Positions 18,234 to 27,193 of a DNA stretch of 64,000 bases are shown here, piece after piece. Source of the stretch: Moraxella catarrhalis (GTDB lineage Bacteria > Pseudomonadota > Gammaproteobacteria > Pseudomonadales > Moraxellaceae); the NCBI RefSeq assembly GCF_001656295.1, contig NZ_LXHE01000017.1, positions 97,951 through 161,950 of the forward strand, given 5' to 3'. The position numbers and the translations under genes were made by a program. The notes beneath the pieces were generated by a model. The model did not search any database, had not been told where the DNA came from, and was given only the letters and a program-made list of their open reading frames with translations. Numbering within the stretch: the stretch's first letter is position 1; each line of letters begins with the position of its first letter.

Positions 18234-18391
18234 AAATTACTCCAGCCAAAATAATTAGTAAAATAATCTGACCATTATAATGATAATCATCAGCAAAAAC
18301 ACATCTTCCAAGCCAAATGTTGCAGATTAGATACATTGAGTAATAAATGCTTATCAAATGAAAATTTTGCCAAACAAAAACCGATTAATCT

Positions 18392-18431
18392 CTGTCATGA
18401 ATCTGTCATGAACCAGTCACTAATCTGTCAT
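18392..18431 (+). promoter_or_regulatory. Pho box, four 11-bp direct repeats upstream of phoX
   Basis: Half-sites CTGTCAT (18392), CTGTCAT (18403), CAGTCAC (18414) and CTGTCAT (18425) are spaced exactly 11 bp apart, each followed by four A/T-rich bases. This is the PhoB binding pattern. A likely -10 box TAAGAT is at 18442-18447, 10 bp after the last half-site, the spacing of Pho promoters where the box replaces the -35. phoX starts at 18497. Expression is therefore expected on phosphate starvation. Confidence 0.9.
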
Positions 18432-18496
18432 GCTTACTTGCTAAGATAGCGGCATTCACCAAGCCCGCTTACTATGGCAAGCCTAAGGAAATACAG

Positions 18497-20695
18497 ATGA
18501 ATAACCCACACGATTTTATCGAAGACTCAAACCCAACCAGCAACCCAAACTTTGCTGATATCCTAAATCAAACCGTGTCACGCCGCACCATTTTAAAAGG
18601 TGGCGCAGGCTTGACAGCTGCTGCCATGTTTGGCTCATTGCCTTTGATGGCGAGTGCAAATTCCACCACCGCACCAACCAAAACAAATTTGGCACGCCCA
18701 ACAAAACTTCAATTCAAAGCCGTACCACATTATACAGGCAATGACATGAAAGTTGCCGAAGGCTACACGGCGCGTGCATTTTTGCATTTGGGTGAGCCGC
18801 TGATCGATGGCATCGAAGCGTTCCGTGACAACCGCGAACATTCGGGCGAATCATTTTTGTATCGCATGGGCGATAACCACGACGGTATGCATTTTTATGG
18901 CATGACCAACGGCAAATTTGATCCTAATCAATCAAATCGTGCTTTGTTGGCAATCAACCATGAATATACCAACGAAAATCTACACCCAATGGGTTTCTTT
19001 ACACAGGAAGATAACAATGCCGCGCCGATTTATCGAAAAAAACGCCTTGCTATGGATGTGCGTCGCGATGCTAACGCTCATGGCGTGGCTGTGGTTGAGC
19101 TAAGAAAGACAGGCGATCGCTATGAAATGGTCAAAAACTCACCATTTAATAAGCGTTTTTCAAGCGCAACGACAGTAGATTTTGCAGGTGCAGCAGCAGG
19201 TAGTAAAATGCTTATCACCAAATTTGATAAATCAGGCAAAAGCACTTGGGGCATCAATAACCAATGTGGTTCAGGCATGTCACCATGGGGCACTTATCTA
19301 ACTACCGAAGAAAACTTTTTAAATGTCTTTGCACGCGGTGAAGACAAAGCCAAAATCGGCACCCAAGCAGATATCGCACTGGCTCGCTATGGCTTAAAAG
19401 AAAACAGCACAGGCGGCGGCTATTTGTGGCACACCGCTGACGATAAAGAAGGCATTGTGACTGATGAATTCAGCCGCTGGGAAGCCACTGCCAAAGCCAA
19501 TGACGCAAGCGCTGATTATCGTAACGGGTTTAATGGCTTTGGATACATCGTTGAAATTGATCCATTTTATCCAAAAGCTCGCGCAGTAAAGCGCACAAGC
19601 TTGGGGCGCTTTGCTCATGAAAACTGTGCCTTTGTACCGCCTGTTGCTGGCAAGCCTGTGGTCTTTTATATGGGTGATGACGCGCGCGGTGAGTACATTT
19701 ATAAATTTGTCTCTAAAGCCAAATGGTCACCAAATGATGTGGGTAAAGGCTTAAAAGCAGGCGATAAATACATGAACGATGGCACGCTGTATGTTGCTGT
19801 GTTTAATGCAGATGGTACAGGCGAATGGCGTGAGCTGTCTTATGGTAAAGTCAATCATAAAGATTATCAGTTCAAAGACCAAGCCGATGTGGTCATCAAT
19901 GCTCGCTTGGCAGCCGACAGCGTAGGCGCAACCAAGATGGACCGTCCTGAGTGGATCTCGGTCAGTCCGATCACAGGCGAAGTTTATGTGACTTTGACCA
20001 ACAACTCAAAGCGTACAGTTGAAGCTACCGATGCCGCCAACCCAAGAAGCTATAACAACAAAGGCAACCAACATGGTCATATCGTCCGCTGGTGTGAGCG
20101 CGGTGAGCATACCGCAACAGCGTTTGATTGGGATGTGTATTTATTTGCTGCGCCAAATGATTTGACCGAGCAAAACTTATCCAACCTATCTGCTGAAAAT
20201 GACTTGTCTTCTCCAGATGGCTTGTACTTTGACCCGCGTGGTGTCTTGTGGATTCAAACGGATGACAGCGCTTATACCAAGACCACCAACTGTATGCTAC
20301 TTGCAGCGCTGCCTAGCCATGTGGGCGATGGTAAAATCATGACCACAACCACAGGACACAATACGCCCGTGGGTGCGATGGCGACCAATGATACCCTAAA
20401 AAGATTCTTTGTGGGTCCAAAAGGCTGTGAGGTTACAGGTATCACCATGACACCTGACTTTAAAACCTTATTCATCAATATCCAGCATCCTGGCGAAGAC
20501 AGCCCTGATGTGACTTGGGGTGCGGTTCCAGGCGGACGCGTACCACGCTCAGCGACAGTCATGATTACCAAAAATGATGGCGGCGTGATCTTAGGCGAAT
20601 CATTACAAAAGAATCATTACAAAACATGGCTTAATATCAGCTTAATACCACCGATCCCCAAGCATGTTATGACAGGCTTGGGGATTTTTGTGTAA
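18497..20695 (+). CDS. phoX: PhoX family alkaline phosphatase (Tat-exported), altered C-terminus
   Basis: Calcium/iron-dependent periplasmic phosphatase of the PhoX/DUF839 family, which frees phosphate from organic esters. Tat signal SRRTILKGGAGLTAAAMFG at about residues 28-46; then family motifs LLAINHEYTNE, NNQCGSGMSPWGTYLTTEEN, GRFAHENC and SPDGLYFDPRGVLWIQTD. 732 residues as read here. The last 31 residues look foreign: at 20597-20624 a 14-bp unit is present twice in tandem, shifting the frame. With one copy the protein would end with about eight other residues (stop 20632-20634) after residue 700. The present frame instead runs through the gene's own terminator hairpin (20654-20689). Regulated by the Pho box upstream. 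Confidence 0.92.
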   Translation: MNNPHDFIEDSNPTSNPNFADILNQTVSRRTILKGGAGLTAAAMFGSLPLMASANSTTAPTKTNLARPTKLQFKAVPHYTGNDMKVAEGYTARAFLHLGEPLIDGIEAFRDNREHSGESFLYRMGDNHDGMHFYGMTNGKFDPNQSNRALLAINHEYTNENLHPMGFFTQEDNNAAPIYRKKRLAMDVRRDANAHGVAVVELRKTGDRYEMVKNSPFNKRFSSATTVDFAGAAAGSKMLITKFDKSGKSTWGINNQCGSGMSPWGTYLTTEENFLNVFARGEDKAKIGTQADIALARYGLKENSTGGGYLWHTADDKEGIVTDEFSRWEATAKANDASADYRNGFNGFGYIVEIDPFYPKARAVKRTSLGRFAHENCAFVPPVAGKPVVFYMGDDARGEYIYKFVSKAKWSPNDVGKGLKAGDKYMNDGTLYVAVFNADGTGEWRELSYGKVNHKDYQFKDQADVVINARLAADSVGATKMDRPEWISVSPITGEVYVTLTNNSKRTVEATDAANPRSYNNKGNQHGHIVRWCERGEHTATAFDWDVYLFAAPNDLTEQNLSNLSAENDLSSPDGLYFDPRGVLWIQTDDSAYTKTTNCMLLAALPSHVGDGKIMTTTTGHNTPVGAMATNDTLKRFFVGPKGCEVTGITMTPDFKTLFINIQHPGEDSPDVTWGAVPGGRVPRSATVMITKNDGGVILGESLQKNHYKTWLNISLIPPIPKHVMTGLGIFV
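20597..20624 (+). repeat. 14-bp perfect tandem duplication at phoX 3' end
   Basis: GAATCATTACAAAA occurs twice without a gap (20597-20610 and 20611-20624). It adds 14 bp, a frame change, inside codon 701 onward of phoX. Confidence 0.95.
20654..20689 (+). terminator. phoX terminator, now inside the reading frame
   Basis: Perfect 10-bp stem ATCCCCAAGC / GCTTGGGGAT with a 12-base loop, followed by TTTTG. In its present state the phoX frame reads through the hairpin and stops at 20693-20695. Confidence 0.85.
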
Positions 20696-20762
20696 TGAAT
20701 TTTGGGCGAATTTGTGTTACAATCACAATCAATGACCAAATCATAAAATCGTAAGGCAGGAT

Positions 20763-21704
20763 ATGAGCGAAAACGAAAAAGGCGGCTGGTTTTCCCGCAT
20801 GAAAGCTGGACTATCAAAGTCAAGCAAAAACTTATCAGAAGGGCTGGTTAGTGTCTTAGTTGGTGGCAAAGAGATTGATGATGAGCTGCTTGAAGAAGTT
20901 GAAGATCAGCTACTGGTTGCTGATATTGGTGTCAATGCCACCAATCGTATTATCAAAAATCTCACCGAGCAGACTGCGCGTGGTGATTTGATTTACTCGC
21001 ATGCTTTGTATAAAGCACTCAAAACCGAGCTGACCGACATTTTGACGCCAAAAGTTGCACCTTTGATTATTGATACCACCAAAAAACCCTTCGTCATCTT
21101 GATGGTGGGCGTTAATGGCGTTGGTAAGACCACCACGATCGGCAAGCTTGCTAAGCGCCTACAAGCCGAAGGCAAATCAGTGATGCTTGCTGCTGGTGAC
21201 ACCTTTCGGGCAGCGGCGACCGAGCAGCTTCAAATCTGGGGCGAGCGAAATGGCATCCCTGTCGTCGCTCAAGGACATGGCTCAGACAGTGCTTCGGTAA
21301 TTTTTGATGCCATGCAGTCTGCCAAGGCAAAGGGTATTGATGTGCTCATCGCTGATACAGCAGGGCGCCTACAAAATAAAACCTATCTCATGAATGAGCT
21401 TGAAAAAGTCGTCCGCGTGATGAAAAAGGGCGACGAGACAGCCCCCCATGAGACAATGATCGTGCTAGATGCAGGCACAGGTCAAAACGCCATTAATCAA
21501 GTGCAGGTATTTTCAGAAGCAGTGAATTTAACTGGCATCAGTGTTACAAAGCTTGATGGGACAGCCAAAGGTGGCGTGGTATTTAATATCGCCCAAAATA
21601 CGGATATTCCCATCCGTTTTATCGGCGTTGGAGAGGGTATTGACGACCTACAGCCATTTAAGCCAAAAGATTTTGTTGATGCACTTTTGGAAAAAGAAGA
21701 ATGA
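20763..21704 (+). CDS. ftsY: Signal recognition particle receptor FtsY
   Basis: GTPase that docks SRP-ribosome complexes at the membrane for co-translational insertion. 313 residues: a short N-terminal amphipathic region (WFSRMKAGLSKSSKNLSEGL), the four-helix N domain, then the G domain with GVNGVGKTTTIGKLA, GDTFRAAATEQL, DTAGRL and TKLDGTAKGG. The long acidic A domain of E. coli FtsY is missing, as in many bacteria. It starts 67 bases after phoX. Its stop overlaps the ATG of the methyltransferase gene that follows (ATGA). Confidence 0.96.
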   Translation: MSENEKGGWFSRMKAGLSKSSKNLSEGLVSVLVGGKEIDDELLEEVEDQLLVADIGVNATNRIIKNLTEQTARGDLIYSHALYKALKTELTDILTPKVAPLIIDTTKKPFVILMVGVNGVGKTTTIGKLAKRLQAEGKSVMLAAGDTFRAAATEQLQIWGERNGIPVVAQGHGSDSASVIFDAMQSAKAKGIDVLIADTAGRLQNKTYLMNELEKVVRVMKKGDETAPHETMIVLDAGTGQNAINQVQVFSEAVNLTGISVTKLDGTAKGGVVFNIAQNTDIPIRFIGVGEGIDDLQPFKPKDFVDALLEKEE

Positions 21705-22252
21705 CGAGCGAGGCGGTCAGCACCAACTATCATCCGCCAAGTTTTTTACCTGATTTGCCAACCATGCGCTTGACTGCTAGTAACGGCAAGCTTGTTTTGC
21801 TTGATTGGCAAGATATCAAAACCCAAAAACTGCTCAATCAAGCCAATCAGCATGCGGTATTTATGAAACCGTCTCAATTAGATATAAATCAGCCCAATCA
21901 GGCGATTCTTTTACAGATCATTGAGCAGCTTAATGAGTACTTTGATGGTACTCGCAGGCACTTTAGCATACCGCTTGATATTTCTTATGGTACCCAGTTT
22001 CAGCAGCAGGTTTGGGCGGCACTGTTGACGATTGATTATGGTCAGACCATCAGCTATGCCGAGCTTGCCGCACGCATTGGCAATCCCAAAGCCTATCGTG
22101 CCTGCGCCAACGCCAATGGCAAAAATCCCTTGAGTTTACTCATTCCATGCCACCGAGTGGTCGCCTCTGATGGTAGTTTGGGCGGCTACACTGGCGGCAT
22201 CGCTATTAAAAAAGCACTGTTGGATCTTGAGAGGGCGCATCGCTTGCGCTAA
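21701..22252 (+). CDS. ogt: Methylated-DNA-protein-cysteine S-methyltransferase
   Basis: Suicide repair protein that takes the methyl group from O6-methylguanine onto its own cysteine. The active-site motif IPCHRVVASDGSLGGYTGGI lies near the C-terminus (Cys about 149); the helix-turn-helix part FQQQVWAALLTIDYGQTISYAELA precedes it. 183 residues, the Ogt/Ada C-terminal type without the Ada N-terminal domain. It overlaps ftsY by four bases, so translation is coupled, an unusual pairing without evident functional link. Confidence 0.9.
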   Translation: MTSEAVSTNYHPPSFLPDLPTMRLTASNGKLVLLDWQDIKTQKLLNQANQHAVFMKPSQLDINQPNQAILLQIIEQLNEYFDGTRRHFSIPLDISYGTQFQQQVWAALLTIDYGQTISYAELAARIGNPKAYRACANANGKNPLSLLIPCHRVVASDGSLGGYTGGIAIKKALLDLERAHRLR

Positions 22253-22361
22253 CTTGGTTGCATTTGTGTATATAAGCCAAAATAAAAACACCCACTGATT
22301 TTGATTATTTATGCTATAATTAGATGATTTCATTTCACATTTGATGGTTGAGGGGGTGTTT

Positions 22362-23387
22362 ATGCCTTATGCGCTGCTGCGTCCGTTATTATTTAGTATG
22401 GATCCTGAGCAAGCACACGAAAAGACGCTTGAGATGCTTGAATCCGCCAATAAAGCGCATCTTTTGGGTTTTGTGTATGCCAAGCAGGCGCTGTCTACCG
22501 AGTGCATGGGCATCTCTTTATTAAATCCTGTGGGTCTGGCGGCAGGCTTGGATAAAAATGGCGAATACATCGATGCCTTAAGCGAGCTAGGATTTGGGTT
22601 TTTAGAAATTGGCACCGTTACCCCAAGACCTCAATCAGGCAATGAAAAACCTCGTTTATTCCGCATCAAAGAAGCGCATGGCATCATCAATCGAATGGGA
22701 TTTAACAATCATGGCGTAGACGCGATGATTGATAATATTGAACGGACAAAGTATCAAGGCGTGCTTGGAATTAATATCGGCAAAAATGCCACCACCCCTG
22801 TTGAAAATGCGCTTGATGATTATATTTATTGTCTTGAGCGTGTGTATCCATACGCGAGTTATATCACCATTAATATCTCAAGCCCGAATACCAAAAATTT
22901 GCGAGACTTACAAAGCGGTGATGCGCTATCACAGCTGCTTGATGGCATCAAAAACTGCCAACTTCGCTTAGCTAACGACTATGGATTTTATGTCCCTTTG
23001 GCGTTGAAGATTGCGCCTGATTTGGATTTAAGCCAAATTGATGAAATCTCTCGCACTGTCCTTGATTTTGAGATCGATGGTTTGATTGCAACAAATACCA
23101 CCTTATCACGTACAGGCGTTGAGGGCTTTCGTCATGGAGAAGAAGCAGGTGGATTATCTGGTCGTCCTGTAAACCATCAAAGTACACTAATATTGTCTCA
23201 ATTTGCAGATCGTATCGCTGATAAAGTGGATTTGATTGGCGTGGGTGGTATCGAGACAGGCGAGCTTGCTGTCAAAAAAATTCATGCAGGCGCCAAAGCG
23301 GTTCAGTTATACTCTGGGCTTATTTATAAAGGTCCCGGACTGGTTACAGACTGTGTGCAGGCGCTCTCAGGCGATCGCTACGGATAA
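22362..23387 (+). CDS. pyrD: Dihydroorotate dehydrogenase (quinone), class 2
   Basis: FMN enzyme at the inner membrane that oxidises dihydroorotate to orotate with quinone, fourth step of pyrimidine synthesis. The N-terminal amphipathic helix ([19 protein letters not shown]) marks class 2. Other motifs: [27 protein letters not shown], the catalytic serine region [14 protein letters not shown], and GGLSGRPV. Start: ATG 22362 follows GAGGGGG at 22350-22356; upstream in-frame starts at 22341 lie before that site. 341 residues. A TATAAT box is at 22315-22320. cvpA follows after four bases. Confidence 0.95.
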   Translation: MPYALLRPLLFSMDPEQAHEKTLEMLESANKAHLLGFVYAKQALSTECMGISLLNPVGLAAGLDKNGEYIDALSELGFGFLEIGTVTPRPQSGNEKPRLFRIKEAHGIINRMGFNNHGVDAMIDNIERTKYQGVLGINIGKNATTPVENALDDYIYCLERVYPYASYITINISSPNTKNLRDLQSGDALSQLLDGIKNCQLRLANDYGFYVPLALKIAPDLDLSQIDEISRTVLDFEIDGLIATNTTLSRTGVEGFRHGEEAGGLSGRPVNHQSTLILSQFADRIADKVDLIGVGGIETGELAVKKIHAGAKAVQLYSGLIYKGPGLVTDCVQALSGDRYG

Positions 23388-23391
23388 GCCT

Positions 23392-23904
23392 ATGAATTGG
23401 ATTGATATCATTATCAGCATTGTTGTACTTTTGGGTATTTGGCGTGGTTTTACTGCTGGTATCATAAAAAGTATGGCAATGCTTTTGTCGTGGTTCATCG
23501 CCTTGGTTGTCGCATCAAAGACGGCAAACAGCTTTTCTCATATTTTTGCCCCATTTGTCGATAATTCGGTTCTGCAAGTTGCCATGGCTTTTATTGCCAT
23601 CATGCTGATCACTGTTTTGCTTGTCGGCACAGCTGCCAACATATTGGCGCGCTCATTTAAGGCGCTAAAGCTGGGATTTTTGGATCGTATTGGTGGGGGT
23701 ATGTTTGGTGCTGCTACCGGCGTGCTGAAGGTTTTGGTTGTACTAAGTATCATTTCTCCTGTATTGGCGCTGATGCCTGTGGCTCAGTCGTCTGTGCTTG
23801 TTCCAAGCTTATTACCGTACGCACCAGTGGCAAAAAATTTATTACATAAGGCATTTGACAGCACTTGGAATCAGCTGGAAAATCCCTATAAAGACCAACA
23901 ATGA
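23392..23904 (+). CDS. cvpA: CvpA family membrane protein
   Basis: 170-residue inner-membrane protein of the CvpA family, linked to purF regulation and colicin V production in E. coli. MNWIDIIISIVVLLGIWRGFTAGIIKS is the family's opening motif; four hydrophobic segments follow (about 5-22, 28-45, 62-85 and 105-130). A longer frame from 23236 overlaps pyrD and is ruled out because the family start is at 23392. It sits directly before purF, its classic position. Confidence 0.92.
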   Translation: MNWIDIIISIVVLLGIWRGFTAGIIKSMAMLLSWFIALVVASKTANSFSHIFAPFVDNSVLQVAMAFIAIMLITVLLVGTAANILARSFKALKLGFLDRIGGGMFGAATGVLKVLVVLSIISPVLALMPVAQSSVLVPSLLPYAPVAKNLLHKAFDSTWNQLENPYKDQQ

Positions 23905-23969
23905 TGATATAACTTAACATCAGCTTTCGATAATTATTAATTTATTGTTATCAATAATTTGGAGTAAAT

Positions 23970-25499
23970 ATGTGTGGTGTAATCGGCGTCATGGCGCATG
24001 AACCCGTCAATCAAATGTTGTATGATGGCTTAACCATGCTACAGCACCGCGGTCAAGATGCAGCAGGCATTGTCACCCTAAAAGACAATCGCTTCTATCT
24101 GCGTAAAGACAATGGCATGGTGCGCGATGTGTTCTTGAATCAGCATATGGTGCGCTTGGTGGGTAACTGCGGCATTGGTCATGTGCGCTATCCGACAGCT
24201 GGCACTTCTAGCACCGCAGAAGCTCAGCCTTTGTATGTTAACTCGCCTTATGGCATTACTTTGGCGCATAATGGCAACTTGACCAATGCTGAAAAACTGG
24301 CTCGTGAGCTGTACGAAGAAGATCGCCGTCATCTAAACACTCAGTCAGATTCTGAAGTATTGCTAAATATTTTTGCGCATGAGCTCCAAAAATTCACCAA
24401 GCCTGCTTTGGCGTCTGGCGATATTTTTGAGGCGTTGACTAAGCTGTATAAACGCTGTGAAGGTGCCTTTGGTGTGGTGGCTTTGATTACGGGTCATGGA
24501 TTGGTGGCATTTCGCGATCCTAACGGCATTCGCCCATTGATTTATGGACGCCGATTGACCGAAAAAGGCATAGAGTATATGGTGGCATCAGAGTCAGTGG
24601 CTTTGCAGGCATTGGGCTTTGAGGTAGTCAGAGACATTGCACCTGGCGAAGCGATTTTTATTGATCTAAATCACAGCCTCCATACACATCAGTGCGTGCC
24701 AGTCAAAGAAGGGCAATACACGCCTTGTATCTTTGAATACGTGTATTTTGCGCGTCCTGATTCGATCATTGATAATATTTCCGTTCACAAAGCGCGTATG
24801 CGCATGGGCGAAAAATTGGCAGATCAAATTTTGCGCGAGTGGGGTGAAGATCATGGTATTGATGTGGTGATTCCAATTCCTGATACATCAAGAAACTCAG
24901 CGCTTGAATTGGCGGTGCGTTTGAATGTCAAGTATCGCGAAGGTTTTAATAAAAATCGCTATATCGGCCGCACTTTTATCATGCCAGGTCAGCAGCAGCG
25001 CAAAAAAAGCGTACGCCAAAAACTAAACGCCGTACCGCTAGAATTTAAAAACAAAAACGTGCTTTTGGTGGATGATTCAATCGTACGCGGCACCACGTGC
25101 TATGAGATCATTCAGATGGCGCGCGATGCGGGCGCCAAAAATGTCTTTTTTGCGTCAGCAGCGCCGCCGGTGATGTATCCGAATGTCTATGGTATTGATA
25201 TGCCTGTGCGTAGCGAACTGATCTCATCGGGTCGCAGTGTTGAGGAAGTGCGCGAGATTATCGGTGCAGATCGTTTGATTTTCCAAGACTTAGACGATTT
25301 GATTGAATCGGTCAGCGACACCAAGCACAGCCGAGTGGATGGCTTTGATTGTTCGGTTTTTGATGGCAAATATATCGCAGGTAATATCGATGAAGCCTAT
25401 TTGACCGACCTTCAAAATAAACGAAATGATGCCGTCAAAGACAAAGGCGTGACCTTGGTTGATACGCCTGTTGATATGACGGGTGTCTCTGCGGTCTAG
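23970..25499 (+). CDS. purF: Amidophosphoribosyltransferase
   Basis: First committed enzyme of purine synthesis: PRPP plus glutamine gives phosphoribosylamine. The protein starts MCGVIGV, so Cys2 becomes the N-terminal nucleophile; the glutaminase domain shows HRGQDAAG and GHVRYPTAG. The phosphoribosyltransferase domain carries the PRPP motif [13 protein letters not shown] (about 366-378). 509 residues, as in E. coli. Preceded by cvpA 65 bases upstream; ended by the hairpin at 25524. Confidence 0.97.
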   Translation: MCGVIGVMAHEPVNQMLYDGLTMLQHRGQDAAGIVTLKDNRFYLRKDNGMVRDVFLNQHMVRLVGNCGIGHVRYPTAGTSSTAEAQPLYVNSPYGITLAHNGNLTNAEKLARELYEEDRRHLNTQSDSEVLLNIFAHELQKFTKPALASGDIFEALTKLYKRCEGAFGVVALITGHGLVAFRDPNGIRPLIYGRRLTEKGIEYMVASESVALQALGFEVVRDIAPGEAIFIDLNHSLHTHQCVPVKEGQYTPCIFEYVYFARPDSIIDNISVHKARMRMGEKLADQILREWGEDHGIDVVIPIPDTSRNSALELAVRLNVKYREGFNKNRYIGRTFIMPGQQQRKKSVRQKLNAVPLEFKNKNVLLVDDSIVRGTTCYEIIQMARDAGAKNVFFASAAPPVMYPNVYGIDMPVRSELISSGRSVEEVREIIGADRLIFQDLDDLIESVSDTKHSRVDGFDCSVFDGKYIAGNIDEAYLTDLQNKRNDAVKDKGVTLVDTPVDMTGVSAV

Positions 25500-25523
25500 G
25501 GATTTTAAAGAGTAAAAAAGAGT

Positions 25524-25560
25524 AAAACAGCGTCAAAATTGATTTGGCGCTGTTTTTTTT
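25524..25560 (+). terminator. purF terminator
   Basis: Stem AACAGCGTCAAA / TTTGGCGCTGTT (one G-T pair) with a 5-base loop, followed by eight T. Located 25 bases after the purF stop. Confidence 0.9.
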
Positions 25561-25739
25561 ATTTGGCAAATGTCATTAAGCAGTTAAACTTATCCGTTAT
25601 CATTTTATGATTAACCACGAAATTGAATCTACAAAATTGCTAAAATTTTTGCTCATTTTATGTGATAATGATCGACTTTTTGCCTGATTCTTGCTAAAGT
25701 GATTTGGCATATGATTCATAGACATTGTTGGAAATACTT

Positions 25740-27071
25740 ATGACAAAAAAAACTTTTCCTTGGTCAGCCCTACCTTTGACGATTTCGGCGCTGCTTTTGG
25801 CATCTTGTGCATCACAGCCCGCCCCCGATCGTGCGCCAATCAAAGTGGTGCAAGCCACGCCTCAGCCTACAACCAAGCCACCTGTTGTGGTTCAAAAAGC
25901 GCCACCTGTTGTGGTTCAAACACCTACAGTGGCTAAGCCAAGTACCGGCATTGAGTATCAATATGGCAGCTTTGGTGAGTGGAAAAGTGACTTTATGCAC
26001 CGCGCGGTATCTCAAGGTGCCAATCCCAATATTTTAAATTCATTGATGGCGGGCGCAATGCTAAGTCAGCGCGTGATTGATTTGGATCGTAGCCAAGCTG
26101 AATTTACCAAAATGCCTTGGGAATATGTCGAGTCAGCCGCCTCTTCAAATCGCATCAGTCAAGGTAAATCCAAATTAAATGAAAATCTAAGCATCTTGAC
26201 CTCAGCCGAATCCATCTATGGTACACCAAAAGAGATCACCACTGCCATTTGGGGTATGGAGTCGTCGTACGGTGCCGGCATGGGCAGTATGGATTTGGTG
26301 AATGCATTATCAAGCCTGGCTTATGATGGTCGCCGCCGTGAATTTGCTGAAAGTCAGCTGATTTCTATGGTTCGAATGATTGAGCGTGGTGATGTGACAG
26401 CATCTCAGCTGCAGGGCTCATGGGCAGGTGGTATGGGGCATACTCAGTTTATCCCGACCACATGGATGCAAGAGGGCGTCGATGGTAATGGTGATGGACG
26501 CAAAGACCCTTGGAGCCGCCAAGATGCTTTAACGTCCACTGCAAGTTATCTGGCAAATGCTGGATGGGTGCGCGGCTTGCAGCCTTTTTATGAGGTACGG
26601 TTGCCTGCTGGGTTTGACTTCTCGCAGCTAAATACCAAGCGCAGTCTCGATGCCTGGAAGGCATCTGGATTGGTCAGTACAAGTGGCGAATATTTCGGCG
26701 GCGCACATGAAGCTGAGCTGTGGCTACCTGCGGGTCAATACGGACCAGCTTTATTGCTCACCAAAAATTTTGATGTCATTCGAGTGTATAATAACTCATC
26801 AAGCTATGCCTTGGGCGTGTCATTATTAGCCAAGCAAATCGCAGGGGGTTCTGGGTTAATTCAATCTTGGCCACGTCATGAGCAGCCATTGTCAAGAAGC
26901 CAAATTTTGACCCTTCAGCGCAACTTAACCACACAAGGCTTTGATACTCAAGGTATTGATGGTGTGGCGGGCAGTAATACACGCCGTGCCTTTGCACGCT
27001 GGCAAGCTGCTAATGGTCAGGTGCCAGATGGCTTTATCAGTCAGCGCACCGCAGGTAATTTGATTTGGTAA
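25740..27071 (+). CDS. mltB: Lytic murein transglycosylase (MltB type) lipoprotein with peptidoglycan-binding domain
   Basis: Cleaves the MurNAc-GlcNAc bond of peptidoglycan with formation of anhydro-MurNAc. 443 residues: lipoprotein signal with lipobox LASC (Cys about 24), a Pro/Val-rich linker with a repeated PPVVVQ, the SLT_2 catalytic domain (catalytic Glu in IWGMESSYGAGMGSMD, then GSWAGGMGHTQFIP and DGNGDGRKDPWS), and a C-terminal PG_binding_1 domain (ILTLQRNLTTQGFDTQGIDG). The added binding domain resembles SltB-type enzymes more than E. coli MltB, so the symbol is approximate. Start: ATG 25740 after TTGGAAA; a TTG at 25725 precedes the ribosome site. Confidence 0.9.
   Translation: MTKKTFPWSALPLTISALLLASCASQPAPDRAPIKVVQATPQPTTKPPVVVQKAPPVVVQTPTVAKPSTGIEYQYGSFGEWKSDFMHRAVSQGANPNILNSLMAGAMLSQRVIDLDRSQAEFTKMPWEYVESAASSNRISQGKSKLNENLSILTSAESIYGTPKEITTAIWGMESSYGAGMGSMDLVNALSSLAYDGRRREFAESQLISMVRMIERGDVTASQLQGSWAGGMGHTQFIPTTWMQEGVDGNGDGRKDPWSRQDALTSTASYLANAGWVRGLQPFYEVRLPAGFDFSQLNTKRSLDAWKASGLVSTSGEYFGGAHEAELWLPAGQYGPALLLTKNFDVIRVYNNSSSYALGVSLLAKQIAGGSGLIQSWPRHEQPLSRSQILTLQRNLTTQGFDTQGIDGVAGSNTRRAFARWQAANGQVPDGFISQRTAGNLIW
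25878..25920 (+). repeat. 24-bp period repeat in transglycosylase linker
   Basis: Nineteen identical bases (25878-25896 and 25902-25920) with a 24-bp period encode the repeated PPVVVQ linker, an in-frame duplication of eight residues. Confidence 0.8.
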
Positions 27072-27120
27072 GCTTATTGGTATCATTAGCCATTTTTGAC
27101 TGAGGATAATTGCCCTTGCA

Positions 27121-27156
27121 AAACCCCATTATCACCCCCATGATAATGGGGTTTTT
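27121..27156 (+). terminator. Terminator after the transglycosylase gene
   Basis: Perfect 14-bp stem AAACCCCATTATCA / TGATAATGGGGTTT, 6-base loop, T run after. It precedes uvrB (27194). Confidence 0.92.
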
Positions 27157-27193
27157 GTTGATTTAATTATTTAAAGAAGAAAAAGAATCCATT

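Noticed and set aside
18100..18357. 85-residue minus-strand frame over the small lipoprotein gene
   Set aside because: Overlaps in another frame the 36-residue frame that has a lipobox and ribosome site; its own sequence has no ordered features.
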